Source of the DNA: Spisula solida
Taxonomy: Eukaryota > Mollusca > Bivalvia > Venerida > Mactridae
Length of the DNA: 64,000 nt
NCBI GenBank assembly: GCA_947247005.1
Contig: OX365948.1
Coordinates: 41,606,601-41,670,600, forward strand
Direction: 5' to 3'
The notes beneath the pieces are model-generated. The model was given only the letters and a program-made list of their open reading frames with translations, was not told where the DNA came from and did no database searches. Shown here one piece after another: positions 24,956 through 36,520 of this stretch; within the stretch, counting starts at the first letter, position 1; each line of letters starts with the position of its first letter. A program made the position numbers and the translations under genes.

Positions 24956-25649
24956 TATATACAGCATGCAAGACTTGGCTAAGATAACAGACAACACTTA
25001 TTTGTGGCACACAGAACTCGGAGCCTTGTAAATACAAGGTATACATGCGGCAAGCAGGTAGAATGGGTTAATCACTGGTTAGTGTTTTCAAGAAAATAAA
25101 CATTTTTTACACTTCATACATAACAATAAAAGAGACCACGAAATATATGTTGATGACTTGGAACATTTTACCTGTAGGTATGTACATTCTATCTGTTTCT
25201 TGTCAAGTGCCATTTCCTGATGATCATTTCATTACATCATTGTCATTTCACACATAATTATCTCAGCAGGTTAAAGCACCTTATACTAATTACTAAATTG
25301 CTTTAATTGGACATTATTTTATGACATCAGCACTAACCTCGTTGTATTTTCCATTACGCAAATACTTCACTATTCTGGAGTTAATCAAATAAATAAATAA
25401 CTTTATTAAGCTAATGGGATTCATAAATACAAGGTTAAAGTTGAATGTCAAAGTTTTTTATGACTTAGTAATCATAGTTTTTGGCGCAATAGTACATTGT
25501 CTAATATTTTAGATTTTAATGAAGCATAATATATCTCGGTCAACTGCACTCAAATTCAGCATCTTTCCGGATCACAATTTAATGCTCTCTCACATAATCA
25601 AAACATTAACACTTACATTTCTAAATATTGATCAAAAGTCTTTTGGTCA
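24956..25649. other. Unassigned AT-rich DNA
   Basis: Nothing was recognised. Confidence 0.45.
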
Positions 25650-26090
25650 TACTGGAGACTAACCAGTCACATTATTATGACAGCGGGCCAACCAGCAGTT
25701 ACCTGGAACTAACTTAATGCCGAGCATCAAGCAAGATGAGTAAACCAGTACCATTTTAATGTCTTTGGTATGTGGAGACCACGGTACTGTTTTATCAAAG
25801 CACTTACAGATATCTTAAACTTTTTTTACCATTAAATTTAAATTCTTTATCATTCTTTAAAAACTGTAAATTCGGGACAGATACAGTCTGTAGGAGTTGA
25901 TAACTGAATTATAATTAGTATCGCAACTCCATTTACCTCAATTTGTAGCTGTAAAAGAATTATAAAGAATTTAAATTTGAACGTAAAATTTCCGTGTAAG
26001 TGCTTTGATAAAACACTACCCTGGACTCTTACTCTAGTAGAGGATGCTCCACTAGTAGTAAAGGTTGATCCTGACCTATTTATAGACTTG
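25650..26090 (-). mobile_element. SINE copy split by a MITE
   Basis: The left part (taaccagtcacattattatg, gtaccattttaatgtctttggtatg) matches the SINE body at 19430 and 44205. After the MITE at 25783-26020, the sequence ctcttactctagtagaggatgctccactag resembles the tRNA-like head (gcagatgctctaccactagg) of the 44205 copy. The insertion falls near the expected B-box. Confidence 0.5.
25783..26020. mobile_element. Fold-back MITE, 238 bp
   Basis: GGTACTGTTTTATCAAAGCA on the left and the reverse complement of the right end (GGTAGTGTTTTATCAAAGCA) match except at one base. Pairing resumes further in around AAATTTAAATTCTTTAT. It is non-coding. Confidence 0.85.
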
Positions 26091-27909
26091 TTATTCTGAT
26101 TTAACAGATTTAAGTCATATTATTATTTGAAATTAACATAGCTATAGATCGAAAACAAGTTTTGAGCCATAACAGTACTTTTAATTATAGACTCTATATC
26201 ACCGCATATAAACCAAATCACTGTACGACTTATTGGGATTCTATACAATTCAACGTGTATGACTTATTGTTATTGAAACATCCGATGATTTCCTATCACT
26301 GTATGACTTATTGCAAGACTCTATAATTCAACGTGTATTCATTATTGTAATAACTGAAAGTTGTCTCGTTTATACACTGTGTATATACTTTTTACCGAAG
26401 GTTACGGCTCAGGTCAGTTTTCTATCTATACATTGACATTGGGTCAATGCATTGAAATACATCTGCCGTTAAACTAGTTAGCAAATTCAATTCCATTTCT
26501 GACGGCTCCTGAAACAACTCTTGACCAATGTAACGCTTATAGCGGAAAGGTCTCCCTGGAGTTCCTAATAATTGTCACCGAGTTCTAGTTTACCTGGAGA
26601 TACATAATAGGATCCGTCATGAGTTGTTTTTGAAGATTGTCATTTCTTAAACAGGTCTAGAAAACGCATTACCATAATTATCGAGTCAAAACAAAGTCAG
26701 AAATAATGAATTTAAGCTGAAGACGTTACGTTTTCGCGCCGAAAAGCTGGTGACATCACACATTTGTTATCAGTGTCACATGTTGGAGAACATTATTCCG
26801 TCATTTGTTCTCACATGGAAAATCACAGTATTTATGTGATAAAGTGGGTGCACCAAATTGTGTTGCTATAAAGTAAAGGGTTAGCATTTCATTATTATTG
26901 GTTATAGAGCTGCAGGCAGGTTAACTGTTGTTGAATGAAGTTAGGATTTCATTATCATATTCACATACAGCTGTAGGCAGGCTCTAATGTTGCAAAATTC
27001 ATATGAAGGTTGATCCAATAACTCCCCCTAAGCTTTTAAACAACAAACAGTCGACAAAAAGCAATAGAATAGATAATATGACATGGTATCTATGAACCTA
27101 AACCAAAAATATGTAATACTAGTTTTCCAGGAACTGTACCAATCTAATACTGTCACATTGAATCAGCCTCTCTTATAATTTCCTCGACTTGGACACGAGA
27201 AAAAAAAAACATTAATAGAGTTACTGTCATAAATCATTGGCCATTAGTAAATCAATGACGTTGTTTTATGCAATCAAGTGTTCCTTTTGTGTAAAGTGCA
27301 GTAAATTTCCCCCAAGAAGCAACAAAAACGCTGGTATTTGACAGTTCCTATAAATTTGCATTCATCTGCAAAATCTGCCTTTCGTGACAGGCAAGTCACA
27401 TGCAACGGAGAAGCATAAAAAATATGTCTTGACATGATTCTCGAAGGCAAACATGAAACACAAGCTACACAAGCTCCGCAGCATGCATTGCATGTTTAGT
27501 AACTGTTATCGTCATAATCACAGACTTTGCAAACACTGTAGACTCTTTAGAAGTTTTCCATTTTCCAACGGTTTTCATTACTTTCCGCCTGGTTCCAGAA
27601 TTTGCGAGAGACGATCAATACATTTCTAGATATAGTGGAAATGGCATGTCCCATGACGACCGTACAAAGATTAGAGTTGCTAGCAGGCTCTCAGTGTTCA
27701 CCCCAATTTTCATACACAACTAAATTATGATGTATGAAATATTAACATGACACGGGATATTGTTACTCAAATGGATACCAGGCAAATGCCGAGAACATAA
27801 ATACAGCATAGAATATCCCAGTAGAATACAGGAAGAAAATATAAATCTTTGATGCTCAGTTTTATTGCATTTAACACCTTCAGAAACATCACAAAAACAA
27901 AATGTTGTT
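26091..27909. other. Unassigned AT-rich DNA
   Basis: A weak inverted-repeat element is listed separately at 26511-26630. No gene was recognised. Confidence 0.4.
26511..26630. mobile_element. Possible small MITE
   Basis: GAAACAACTCTTGAC and GTCATGAGTTGTTTT are inverted repeats at 13 of 15 positions, 120 bp apart end to end. No clear target duplication is visible. Confidence 0.35.
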
Positions 27910-28353
27910 TAACTTAACAAGGGCAATAACTCTACTGAAGATTTAACTTAACAAGGGCAATAACTCTGCTGAAGTTTTTTAACTTAACAAGGGCAATAAC
28001 TCTGCTGAAGTTTTTCAACTTAACAAGGGCAATAACTCTACTGAAGATTTAACTTAACAAGGGCAATAACTCTGCTGAAGTTTTTCAACTTAACAAGGGC
28101 AATAACTCTGCTGAAGATTTAACTTAACAAGGGCAATAACTCTGCTGAAGATTTAACTTAACAAGGGCAATAACTCTGCTGAAGATTTAACTTAACAAGG
28201 GCAATAACTCTGCTGAAGATTTAACTTAACAAGGGCAATAACTCTGCTGAAGATTTAACTTAACAAGGGCAATAACTCTGCTGAAGTTTTAACTTAACAA
28301 GGGCAATAACTCTGCTGAAGATTTAACTTAACAAGGGCAATAACTCTGCTGAA
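27910..28353 (+). repeat. Minisatellite, 34-bp unit, about 13 copies
   Basis: The unit is aacttaacaagggcaataac followed by tctgctgaagattt. Copies are nearly identical, with 'gattt' and 'gttttt' variants. The core 'acaagggcaataactctgct' resembles the phrase 'ggccataattctgctaaaa' in dispersed families D and F. Confidence 0.95.
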
Positions 28354-28831
28354 TCTTTGTTATAGCAAAACAAAACTTCTCAAGCTAATAAGCTATTTTT
28401 TCAGATGCATGTGATAACTAGACATTTGTCCATAAGGCACAGGATGCCTCCACTTGCCACTTGATCATATATCAACGTGTAAAGGGCCTTAATTAACTGA
28501 AACTGGATGAATCTAAATCCTAGGTGCTTAAATACAAATGTTGACTTGTACTCCTAAAAATTGGTCAAGTGTAACTAAAACACTTTTTAAAAGATATGAG
28601 TGACACAAGCACAGTCTCATCATTTCAAGAGCCATTACTCTGCAAACACTGGATGAATCTTCATCAAAATATCCAGGTGCACAAATATACATGCTGACTA
28701 ATATTCCTCGGAAGTTAAATGATAGTAGTGCATCAACAAATGTACTTTTAAAGTTATGTGCGACACCATTCCAAACACCTCATTCCAGTGCAACATTAAA
28801 AGCTGAATAAGCACAATTGCCGCAATCTTAT
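28354..28831 (+). repeat. Two diverged copies of a roughly 180-bp repeat
   Basis: The order 'agggccttaattaactgaaactggatgaatct...ggtgc...aaata...tgctgac...' recurs as 'agagccattactctgcaaacactggatgaatct...ggtgcacaaatatacatgctgac'. Both copies carry a 'ttttaaa.atatg.g.gacac' tail. They adjoin the 34-bp array and share its 'attactctgc' core, so the array may derive from this element. Confidence 0.5.
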
Positions 28832-29325
28832 AACAAGAGGGCATAAAGGGGCCCCAGGTCATTCACCTGTCGTGGTTGTTCATGCAGGCCCCTATGGTGA
28901 CCTAAGTAGGTTTTGCTATGATTTGACCAAGTGACCTAGTTTTTGACCCCGGATGGCCCAATATTGAACTTTACCTAGATTTAGTTGAGAGGAACATAAT
29001 CAAGATTCATAAAGCTTAGGCCAAAATATTACCTCTAGTGACTAAACGAGGTTTTCTATGATTTGACCTAGTGACCTAGTTTTTGACCCCGTATGACCCA
29101 ATATCAAACATGACCTAGATTTTGTTGAGATGATCATTGTGACCAAGTTTCATAAAGATTAGGTAGAAATTGTGACCTCGAGTGACTACACAAGCAAATT
29201 GTTGATATGAAGTTTCATAATGATCAAGCCAAAATTGTTACCTCTAATGTGTAAATAAATAATTGTGGACTGACAGACGAAGAGTGATGACAAAAGCTCA
29301 ACTTGTCACTAGGTGAGCAAAAAAT
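28832..29325 (+). mobile_element. Dispersed repeat, family B
   Basis: It starts aacaagagggcataaagggg and ends with cactaggtgagcaaaaaa. The middle block (ctatgatttgacc...gtgacctagtttttgacc) is present twice, as an internal duplication. A short gactgacagacgaag tract precedes the 3' end. Confidence 0.7.
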
Positions 29326-29367
29326 TTAAGTGAAAACCATCATAAAATCTTTCAACCATTGCATGTC

Positions 29368-29377
29368 AACACTTCAA
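29368..29377 (+). repeat. Target-site duplication, 3' side of the LINE
   Basis: AACACTTCAA directly abuts the (TAAG)n tail of the LINE and is identical to 31297-31306. Confidence 0.85.
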
Positions 29378-31296
29378 CTTACTTACTTACTTAATCCTCT
29401 TCGTCCCTTGTGGGACATAAGGCTGCAATGGTTTCTCTCCACTTAGGTCTGTCTTTGGCCAATCTCTGTGCTTCACCCAAAGATAATCCCATCTCTTCTA
29501 GTTCTGCCACCATAGTCCTACGCCATGTGGTCTTCGGTCGACCGGGTTTCCTTTTTCCAGGAGGTGTCCATCGTAGGGCAACCTTTGGTAGTCGTGTTTG
29601 GTCCATCCTTAGTGCATGTCCTAGCCACCTTGGCCTCCTCTGCTTGATTTCCAAAGTGATGTTATGACAGTTGGTTTTCTTAAATAATTCTTTGTTTGTT
29701 ATCTTGTTTGGCCACAAAATTCTGCATATTTTCCGCAGGCAATCATTGTAAAATCCTTCTATTTTCTTCATGTCGCTTTGAATGACTCGCCAACATTCAG
29801 ATCCATAAAGTAGTACTGATTTCACATTGCTGTTGAAGAGTTTTATTTTAGTCTTCAGCGAGTATTGACTGGATTTCCAAATAGGTTTAAGGATAGCAAA
29901 GGAGTTTCTGGCTTTCCCAAGTCTTGCCTTGATGTCTTTATGGGCTGCGTTGTCTTTACTTATCAGGCTGCCAAGATATGTGAAGTCCTCTACAGATTCT
30001 AAAGTTGTGTTTTCTACTGTAACTTGCATCCTCAAATTGGTGTTGATGTGCATAACTTTCGTCTTTGTCCTATTAATATGGAGGCCTGTTTGTGCAGCAA
30101 ATTTGTTGAGTCTGTTGGTTTTTTCTTGGATTTTAGTTAGGTTTGGAGATAGTGTAGCTAGGTCATCTGCAAAGTCGAGGTCTTCCAGATGTGAAAGGAG
30201 GGTCCATTGAATTCCTCGTGGTTTATCTGCAGTTGTTTGTTGCATTATCCAGTCCACAGTGACAAGGAAGAGAATAGGTGAGATAATGCAGCCCTGTCTG
30301 ACTCCAGATTTTACTTGAAAGCTTTCAGATGTAGTTGTGTTGAGTAGTATGCTGCATTCGAAGTTGTCATAGAATTTTCTGATTATATTGATGAATTTTA
30401 GAGGTACTCCATAGTAGTGAAGGATTTTCCACAATGTTTCTCGATGAATACTGTCAAAAGCTTTTCTGAAGTCAATGAAGTTGATAAAGGGAGGATGATT
30501 CCATTCGATGCATTGCTCAATTATGTTTCTGAGTGTAAAAATCTGGTCTACGCATCCTCTACCTTTCCTAAAGCCGGCTTGTTCTTCTCTTAACTTGCTT
30601 TCTACGGCTGTTTCCATTCTGAGTAAGAGAACTTTACAGAAAACTTTGCTAGGTATTGATAAGAGGGTTATTCCTCGCCAGTTATCGCAGACTTGTAAGT
30701 CGCCTTTCTTTGGTATTTTGACAATAAGTCCTTTAGTCCAGTCGTCAGGGATGGTGTCATTTTCCCAAATTGCTTTAAAAAGTTCAAAAAGTACTTTAGT
30801 AGCTGTGGTGGTGTCAGCTTTCAGTAATTCAGCCTGAATCTGGTCAACTCCTGGAGCTTTGCAATTTTTCAGTGATTTAATGGCTTTAAGGACTTCATTT
30901 TCTGTTGGGATGCTGGTATCAATATCTAATAGAGTATCTGGTGGTAGGATGTTTGCAGCTCCTTCAGGATCTGGATGATTCAAAACTTCTTTGAAGTATT
31001 CTATCCATCTGTTGGCTTGATCTTGCTCGGAGGTTAAGATGTTACCTTGCTTGTCTTTGACATTTGGAGGTGGTATGTTGGTGTGACCACAAAGACGTTT
31101 AGTTATCTTGTAGACAACACTCATTTCTCCTCTTGCTGCAGCTGATTCTGCTTCACTAGCCTGTTGTTCTAGGAAACTTTTCTTGTCCTTCTTAGCACTT
31201 TTCTTAACCTCTTTATCAGTGTTTCGGTAATCTTTTTGGATCTTTTCTTGTATTCTTGGGGATTTAGTGGATAGTAGTTTTTCTTTAATCTGCTTT
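29378..31296 (-). mobile_element. 5'-truncated RTE-like LINE retrotransposon
   Basis: It is bounded by a perfect 10-bp direct repeat, AACACTTCAA, at 29368-29377 and 31297-31306, as target-primed reverse transcription leaves. The 3' end is a (TAAG)n microsatellite (29378-29393 on the minus strand), which is typical of RTE-type elements, and the stop codon TAA lies inside it, so there is almost no 3' UTR. The apurinic endonuclease half of ORF2 is missing, which makes this a dead-on-arrival copy. RTE is inferred from the microsatellite tail and the NWRGI reverse-transcriptase signature. Confidence 0.88.
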
Positions 31297-31376
31297 AACA
31301 CTTCAAAACTATAACAAACTATTTTATTGGTTTCATTGGCAATAAAAACCTTCCTCGAAAGCCATTTTACTCTCAT
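29391..31376 (-). pseudogene. LINE ORF2 fragment: reverse transcriptase, endonuclease half missing
   Basis: A 661-codon open frame encodes most of a non-LTR reverse transcriptase, which copies element RNA into the chromosome at a nick. Landmarks are KAPGVDQI (173-180), IPKKGD...NWRGI (221-236), EEQAGFRKGRG (264-274), the first catalytic Asp in INFIDFRKAFD (298-308), GVRQGC (358-363) and the catalytic FADD box (402-405). A C-terminal region has W, R and GRPKTTWRR motifs common in LINE tails. The frame is intact, but full ORF2 proteins of this type also have an N-terminal endonuclease, absent here. Residues 1-27, including the start Met, come from the flanking genome because the element itself begins at about residue 28. 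The frame ends within the TAAG tail. There is no reason to expect expression. Confidence 0.9.
31297..31306 (+). repeat. Target-site duplication, 5' side of the LINE
   Basis: AACACTTCAA is identical to 29368-29377 and marks the 5' truncation point of the element. Confidence 0.85.
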
Positions 31377-31734
31377 TTAAACTCTCCCAGTCAGTCAGGA
31401 AAAAGATTCCAAATTTTTTCAAAAAGTTACTTCAGCATTTTGAAATTGACACAATAAGTTTTAAGGTCTATTGTTTATAGATTATTTTTGTCATCAGTCA
31501 AAGTCTGGTTGACTTAATGAAATTTGCTTTACAGAATTTTATCTGACATATGGTTGAGTGTATACCATACTCCAGAATGAAGCAAACATTACACCTATGT
31601 TTTCCCCATTTCCCCAAGAAATAATTACTGGTAACATTATTTTATAAGGATGAAATTGACAATTAGAAAATCATTGCCCTCAAGACAATACGATTGGTAA
31701 ATAAGTAAACAAAGAACATAATGAGAACACAAAA
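31307..31734. other. Unassigned AT-rich DNA
   Basis: Nothing was recognised. Confidence 0.45.
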
Positions 31735-33300
31735 ATAAACTTGGGATTTACCAGCTAATCTTCTAGGTTCTATCAGAATAAGAACATGCAGGTTTTTCAA
31801 CAGACTTGTTTTGTGTATTTGCACGGTTCTTTTTTTCTTCAATCAGAGCTTGAAATTGTATGATGATATTACCAACAATTCAACCTGAAGAAATAGAAAA
31901 AACTTTAATAAAGCTTGAAATTGTATGATGAAATTACCAACAATTCAACCTGAAGAAATAGAAAAAACTTTTATAAAGCTTGAAATTGTATGATGAATTT
32001 ACCAACAATTCACAACCTGAAGAAATAGAAAAAAACTTTAATAAAGCTTGAAATTGTATGATGAATTTACCAACAATTCAACCTGAAGAAATAGAAAAAA
32101 ACTTTAATAAAGCTTAAAACTGTATGATGAATTTACCAACAGCTCAACATGAAGAAATAGAAAAAACTTTTATAAAGCTTGAAACTGTATGATGAATTTA
32201 CCAACAACTCAACATGAAGAAATAGAAAAAACTTTTATAAAGCTTGAAACTGTACGATGAATTTACCAACAGCTCAAAATGAAGAAATAGAAAAAACTTT
32301 TATAAAGCTTGAAACTGTACGATGAATTTACCAACAGCTCAAAATGAAGAAATAGAAAAAACTTTTATAAAGCTTGAAACTGTACAATGAATTTACCAAC
32401 AGCTCAAAATGAAGAAATAGAAAAAACTTTTATAAAGCTTGAAACTGTACGATGAATTTACCAACAGCTCAAAATGAAGAAATAGAAAAAACTTTTATAA
32501 AGCTTGAAACTGTACGATGAATTTACCAACAATTCAAAATGAAGAAATAGAAAAAACTTTTATAAAGCTTGAAACTGTACGATGAATTTACCAACAGCTC
32601 AACATGAAGAAATAGAAAAAACTTTTATAAAGCTTGAAACTGTACGATGAATTTACCAACAGCTCAACATAAAGAAATAGAAAATACTTTTATAAAGCTT
32701 GAAACTGTACGATGAATTTACCAACAGCTCAAAATGAAGAAATAGAAAAAACTTTTATAAAGCTTGAAACTGTACGATGAATTTACCAACAATTCAAAAT
32801 GAAGAAATAGAAAAAACTTTTATAAAGCTTGAAACTGTACGATGAATTTACCAACAGCTCAACATGAAGAAATAGAAAAAACTTTTATAAAGCTTGAAAC
32901 TGTACGATGAATTTACCAACAGCTCAACATAAAGAAATAGAAAATACTTTTATAAAGCTTGAAACTGTACGATGAATTTACCAACAGCTCAACATAAAGA
33001 AATAGAAAATACTTTTATAAAGCTTGAAACTGTACGATGAATTTACCAACAGCTCAACATTAAGAAATAGAATAAACTTTTATAAAGCTTGAAACTGTAC
33101 GATGAATTTACAAACAATTCAACCTAAGAAGTAGAAAAAACTTTTATAAAATGTTTAGCAGCAAATATGGGATATACCGGCCAATATTCTAGGTCTTATC
33201 AAGATGAAAGCATCTATGTTTTCAACAGGCTTGTATTGTTTCATTTAGCACTTTTCTTACTCTTCAGTCAGATGTAGCTTGAAACTGTAAGGTGGATCAA
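31735..33300 (+). repeat. 65-bp minisatellite with duplicated flanks
   Basis: The unit is gcttgaaactgtacgatgaa, tttaccaacagctcaaaatg, aagaaatagaaaaaactttt, ataaa (65 bp), with about 19 copies from 31847 to 33150. Earlier units are more diverged than central ones. The flanks 31735-31847 and 33165-33280 are homologous (attctaggtcttatcaagat / cttctaggttctatcagaat; ttttcaacaggcttgt / ttttcaacagacttgt), so the array expanded inside an older, larger duplication. Confidence 0.9.
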
Positions 33301-33654
33301 GCAATTCAACCTAGAGAAGCAGTATAAACTCTTATAATGTGTATGTAACCAACAACACACTAGATCACATAACCATAAATAAGTGAACAAATTCACAAAC
33401 AAGGATTTTGGTGGCACCATGTTTGCTGCACCCTGACATATTTTGGTTCCTGGCAAGACCCCAGATTGTAACTCAGTCAGGCTTTAAACTCCAGTTAGAG
33501 CGAGTTATGTTCTAAATATCTGCCAAAAGTACCAGTTGTGTCATCCACAAGTGGAGACCAAGTTCTAGGCTTCAGTTAAAGTTAGCAGTGGTAAGTAAAA
33601 TTAATACCAAGGCAACTGGTTACGTCAACTTCCACCACACATGGGTGTGGTTAA
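33301..33654. other. Unassigned DNA
   Basis: Nothing was recognised. Confidence 0.45.
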
Positions 33655-34605
33655 AAAGCAGTTGGCAACAAGACTGCGTTCAATAAACGCTTATGCCCCC
33701 GTGGAAGCCTTAATCAGGGGCCATAATTCTGTTAAAATGTTAAATAGGGTTACATGGTTTTGTCAGTATAAGGGGCTTACGATGGTAAACAAGTATGTCA
33801 AGTTTGAAGAAAACACCTTAATGTAAGACGAAATTTGGGTTAACAAGAATTGGACGCTTAATAAGTCTAAGTTCAAAATTAGGTCAATGTGAAGGTCAAA
33901 ATGAGGTTAGGTTATACAGGCGTGTGGGGAGTGTTCATATACAACATTCAGGCAAGTATTAAAGCTTTGTAGCAAGCCATAATGATGCTAGAAGAAACGG
34001 TCAATTTGGGTTAACCACGAATTTGGCCCTTCAATAAGTCTAAGTCCAAAATTAGGTCAAGGTGAAGGTCAAAATGGGGTTAGGTGATACAGGCGTGTGG
34101 AGAGTGTTCATATACAACATCCAGGCAAGTATTAAAGCTTTGTAGCAAGCCATAATGATGCTAGAAGAAACGGTAAATTTGGGTTAACCAAGAATTTGGC
34201 CCTTCAATAAGTCTAAGTCCAAAATTAGGTCAAGGTGAAGGTCAAAATGGGGTAAGGTGATACAGGCGTGTGTAGAGTGTTCAAATACAACATCCATGCA
34301 AGTATGAAAGCTTTGTATCAAGCCATAATGTTGCTAGAAGAAACGGTAAATTTGGGTTAACCAAGAATTTGGCCCTTCAATAAGTCTAAGTCCAAAATAA
34401 GGTCAAGGTGAAGGTCAAAATGGGGTCAGGTGATACAGGCGTGTGGAGAGTGTTCATATACAACATTCATGCAAGTATGGAAGCTTTCTTGCAAGCCATA
34501 ATGATGCAAGAAGAAATGGTCAATTTGGGTTAACTGGACTGGACGGACGAACGGACAGGTGAATCACTATATGCCTCCCGATCTATCGATACGGGGGCAT
34601 AAAAA
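33655..34605 (+). mobile_element. Dispersed repeat, family D, expanded copy with 173-bp units
   Basis: The ends TTATGCCCCC (33691-33700) and GGGGGCATAA (34593-34602) are inverted repeats. Between them a unit of about 173 bp is repeated four times (landmarks at 33853, 34025, 34198 and 34371), where the copy at 298-567 has one. Each unit carries aattaggtcaaggtgaaggtc, gatacaggcgtgtg and gcaagccataatgatgctag. A ggacggacgaacggacagg tract precedes the 3' end. Confidence 0.85.
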
Positions 34606-35084
34606 GGGGCATGACTACCTTCTCAAAAAAATTTAAAATGCTTCCATTTTATGTTTGCATCACATACCCGTTCTGACACAATTTCCAAAATGGCATGCTT
34701 TAAATTACTCCAGAAAACTGGTACCAGGGAAGCATGTGGTTTTCTTCAAGAATTGCATATATTTCTTACAATACGCAATCGATAAAAATATTACCCAAAA
34801 CTATAGGAAGTTTCTTCATTTCAGATAAAAATCAATCTGCAGAAACTATAAAATTAACAATAATGGTAGAGCTTATAGCTAAGTTGGATTATTCTATCTG
34901 TTATGATATTAGTATGGATAAAACTGTCATAAATATTGAGTGCATTCAACAATATTATATTGTCAAGGATTTCCTGTCAGGTCTGGAAAAACCTGACTTG
35001 GAAAAATCTGACCTATATTTATGCTAGAGGAGAGAAATTTTTAAACATGGGGCTTTTCGATGTACGGCTAGCTGTTCTTGTGCA
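34606..35084. other. Unassigned DNA
   Basis: A 97-codon open frame at 34734-35027 has no recognisable domain. Nothing else was recognised. Confidence 0.4.
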
Positions 35085-36520
35085 ATTGCAAGATGCACTA
35101 ACCAAATAACCTTTGCTGTCTTAACCAAACCAGATTCGCTCACCATATGTCCTTTGCCATTATAAATATATAACTCAACCAGATACACTAACCAAATAAC
35201 CTTTGTCATCTTAACCCAACCAGATACGCTAACCATATAACCTTTGTCATCTTAACCCAACCAGATACACTAACCAAATAACCTTTGTCATCTTAACCCA
35301 ACCAGATGTACTAACCATATGTCCTTTGCAATCTTAACCCAACCAGATGTACTAACCATATGTCCTTTGCCATCTTAACCAAACCAGATGTACTAACCAA
35401 ATTGCCTTTGTCATCATAACCCAACTAGTTGCACTAACCAAATGACCTTTGCAATCTTAACCCAACCAGGTGCACTTTAACTAAACGACATTTGCTATCT
35501 TAACCCAACCAGATGCATTAACCAAAATGACCTTTGCCATCTTAACCCCACCAGATGCATTAACCAAATGACCTTTGCCATCATAACCAAACTAGGTGCA
35601 CTTACCAAATGACCTTTGCCATCATAACCCAACTATGTGCACTTACAAAGTAACCTTTGCCATCATAATCCAACCAGGTGCATTATAACCAAATGGCCTT
35701 TGCCATTATCCAAATAAGTGCACTTACCAAATCACCTTTGCCATCATAATCTAACTAGGTGCACTATAACCAAATGACCTTTGCCATCATAACCCAACTA
35801 GGTGCACTTACAAAGTAACCTTTGCCATCATAACCCAACTAGGTGCACTTACAAAGTAACCTTTGCCATCATAACCCAACTAGGTGCACTTAGAAAGAAA
35901 CCTTTGTCATCATAACCCAACTAGGTGCACTAACAAAGTAAACTTTGCCATCATAACCCAACTAGGTGCGCTTACAGAGTAACCTTTGCCATCGTAATCC
36001 AACTAGGTGCGCTTACAAAGTAACCTTTGCCATCATAACCCAACTAGGTGCGCTTACAGAGTAACCTTTGCCATCGTAACCCAACTAGGTGCGCTTACAG
36101 AGTAACCTTTGTCATTGTAACCCAACTAGGTGTGCTTACAAAGTAACATTTGCCATCATAACCCAACTAGGTGCACTTACAAAGTACACTTTGCCATCAT
36201 AACCTAACTAGGTGCACTTACAAAGTACACTTTGCCATCATAACCCAACTAGGTACACTAACAAAGTAACCTTTGCCATCATAACCCAACTAGGTGCACT
36301 TACAGAGTAACCTTTGCCATCATAACCCAACTAGGTGCACTAACAAAGTAACCTTTGCCATCATAACCCAACTAGGTGCACTTACAGAGTAACCTTTGCC
36401 ATCATAACCCAACTAGGTGCACTAACAAAGTAACCTTTGCCATCATAACCCAACTAGGTGCACTTACAGAGTAACCTTTGCAATCATAACCCAACTAGGT
36501 GCACTAACAAAGTAACCTTT
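35085..36520 (+). repeat. Minisatellite, 41-bp unit, about 35 copies
   Basis: The unit is caaagtaacctttgccatca, taacccaactaggtgcactt, a (41 bp). The 5' part (ccatcttaacccaaccagatg...aaccaaatgacctttg) is diverged. From 35800 on the units are nearly identical, and 'cttacagagtaacc' alternates with 'ctaacaaagtaacc' near 36300-36500, indicating 82-bp dimers. Confidence 0.95.

Noticed and set aside
29410..30837. Three plus-strand frames of 85-109 codons.
   Set aside because: They are antisense shadows of the LINE reverse transcriptase.
35085..36520. Regularly spaced repeats that could suggest a CRISPR array.
   Set aside because: The units are head-to-tail with no unique spacers, no cas genes are present and the DNA is eukaryotic.
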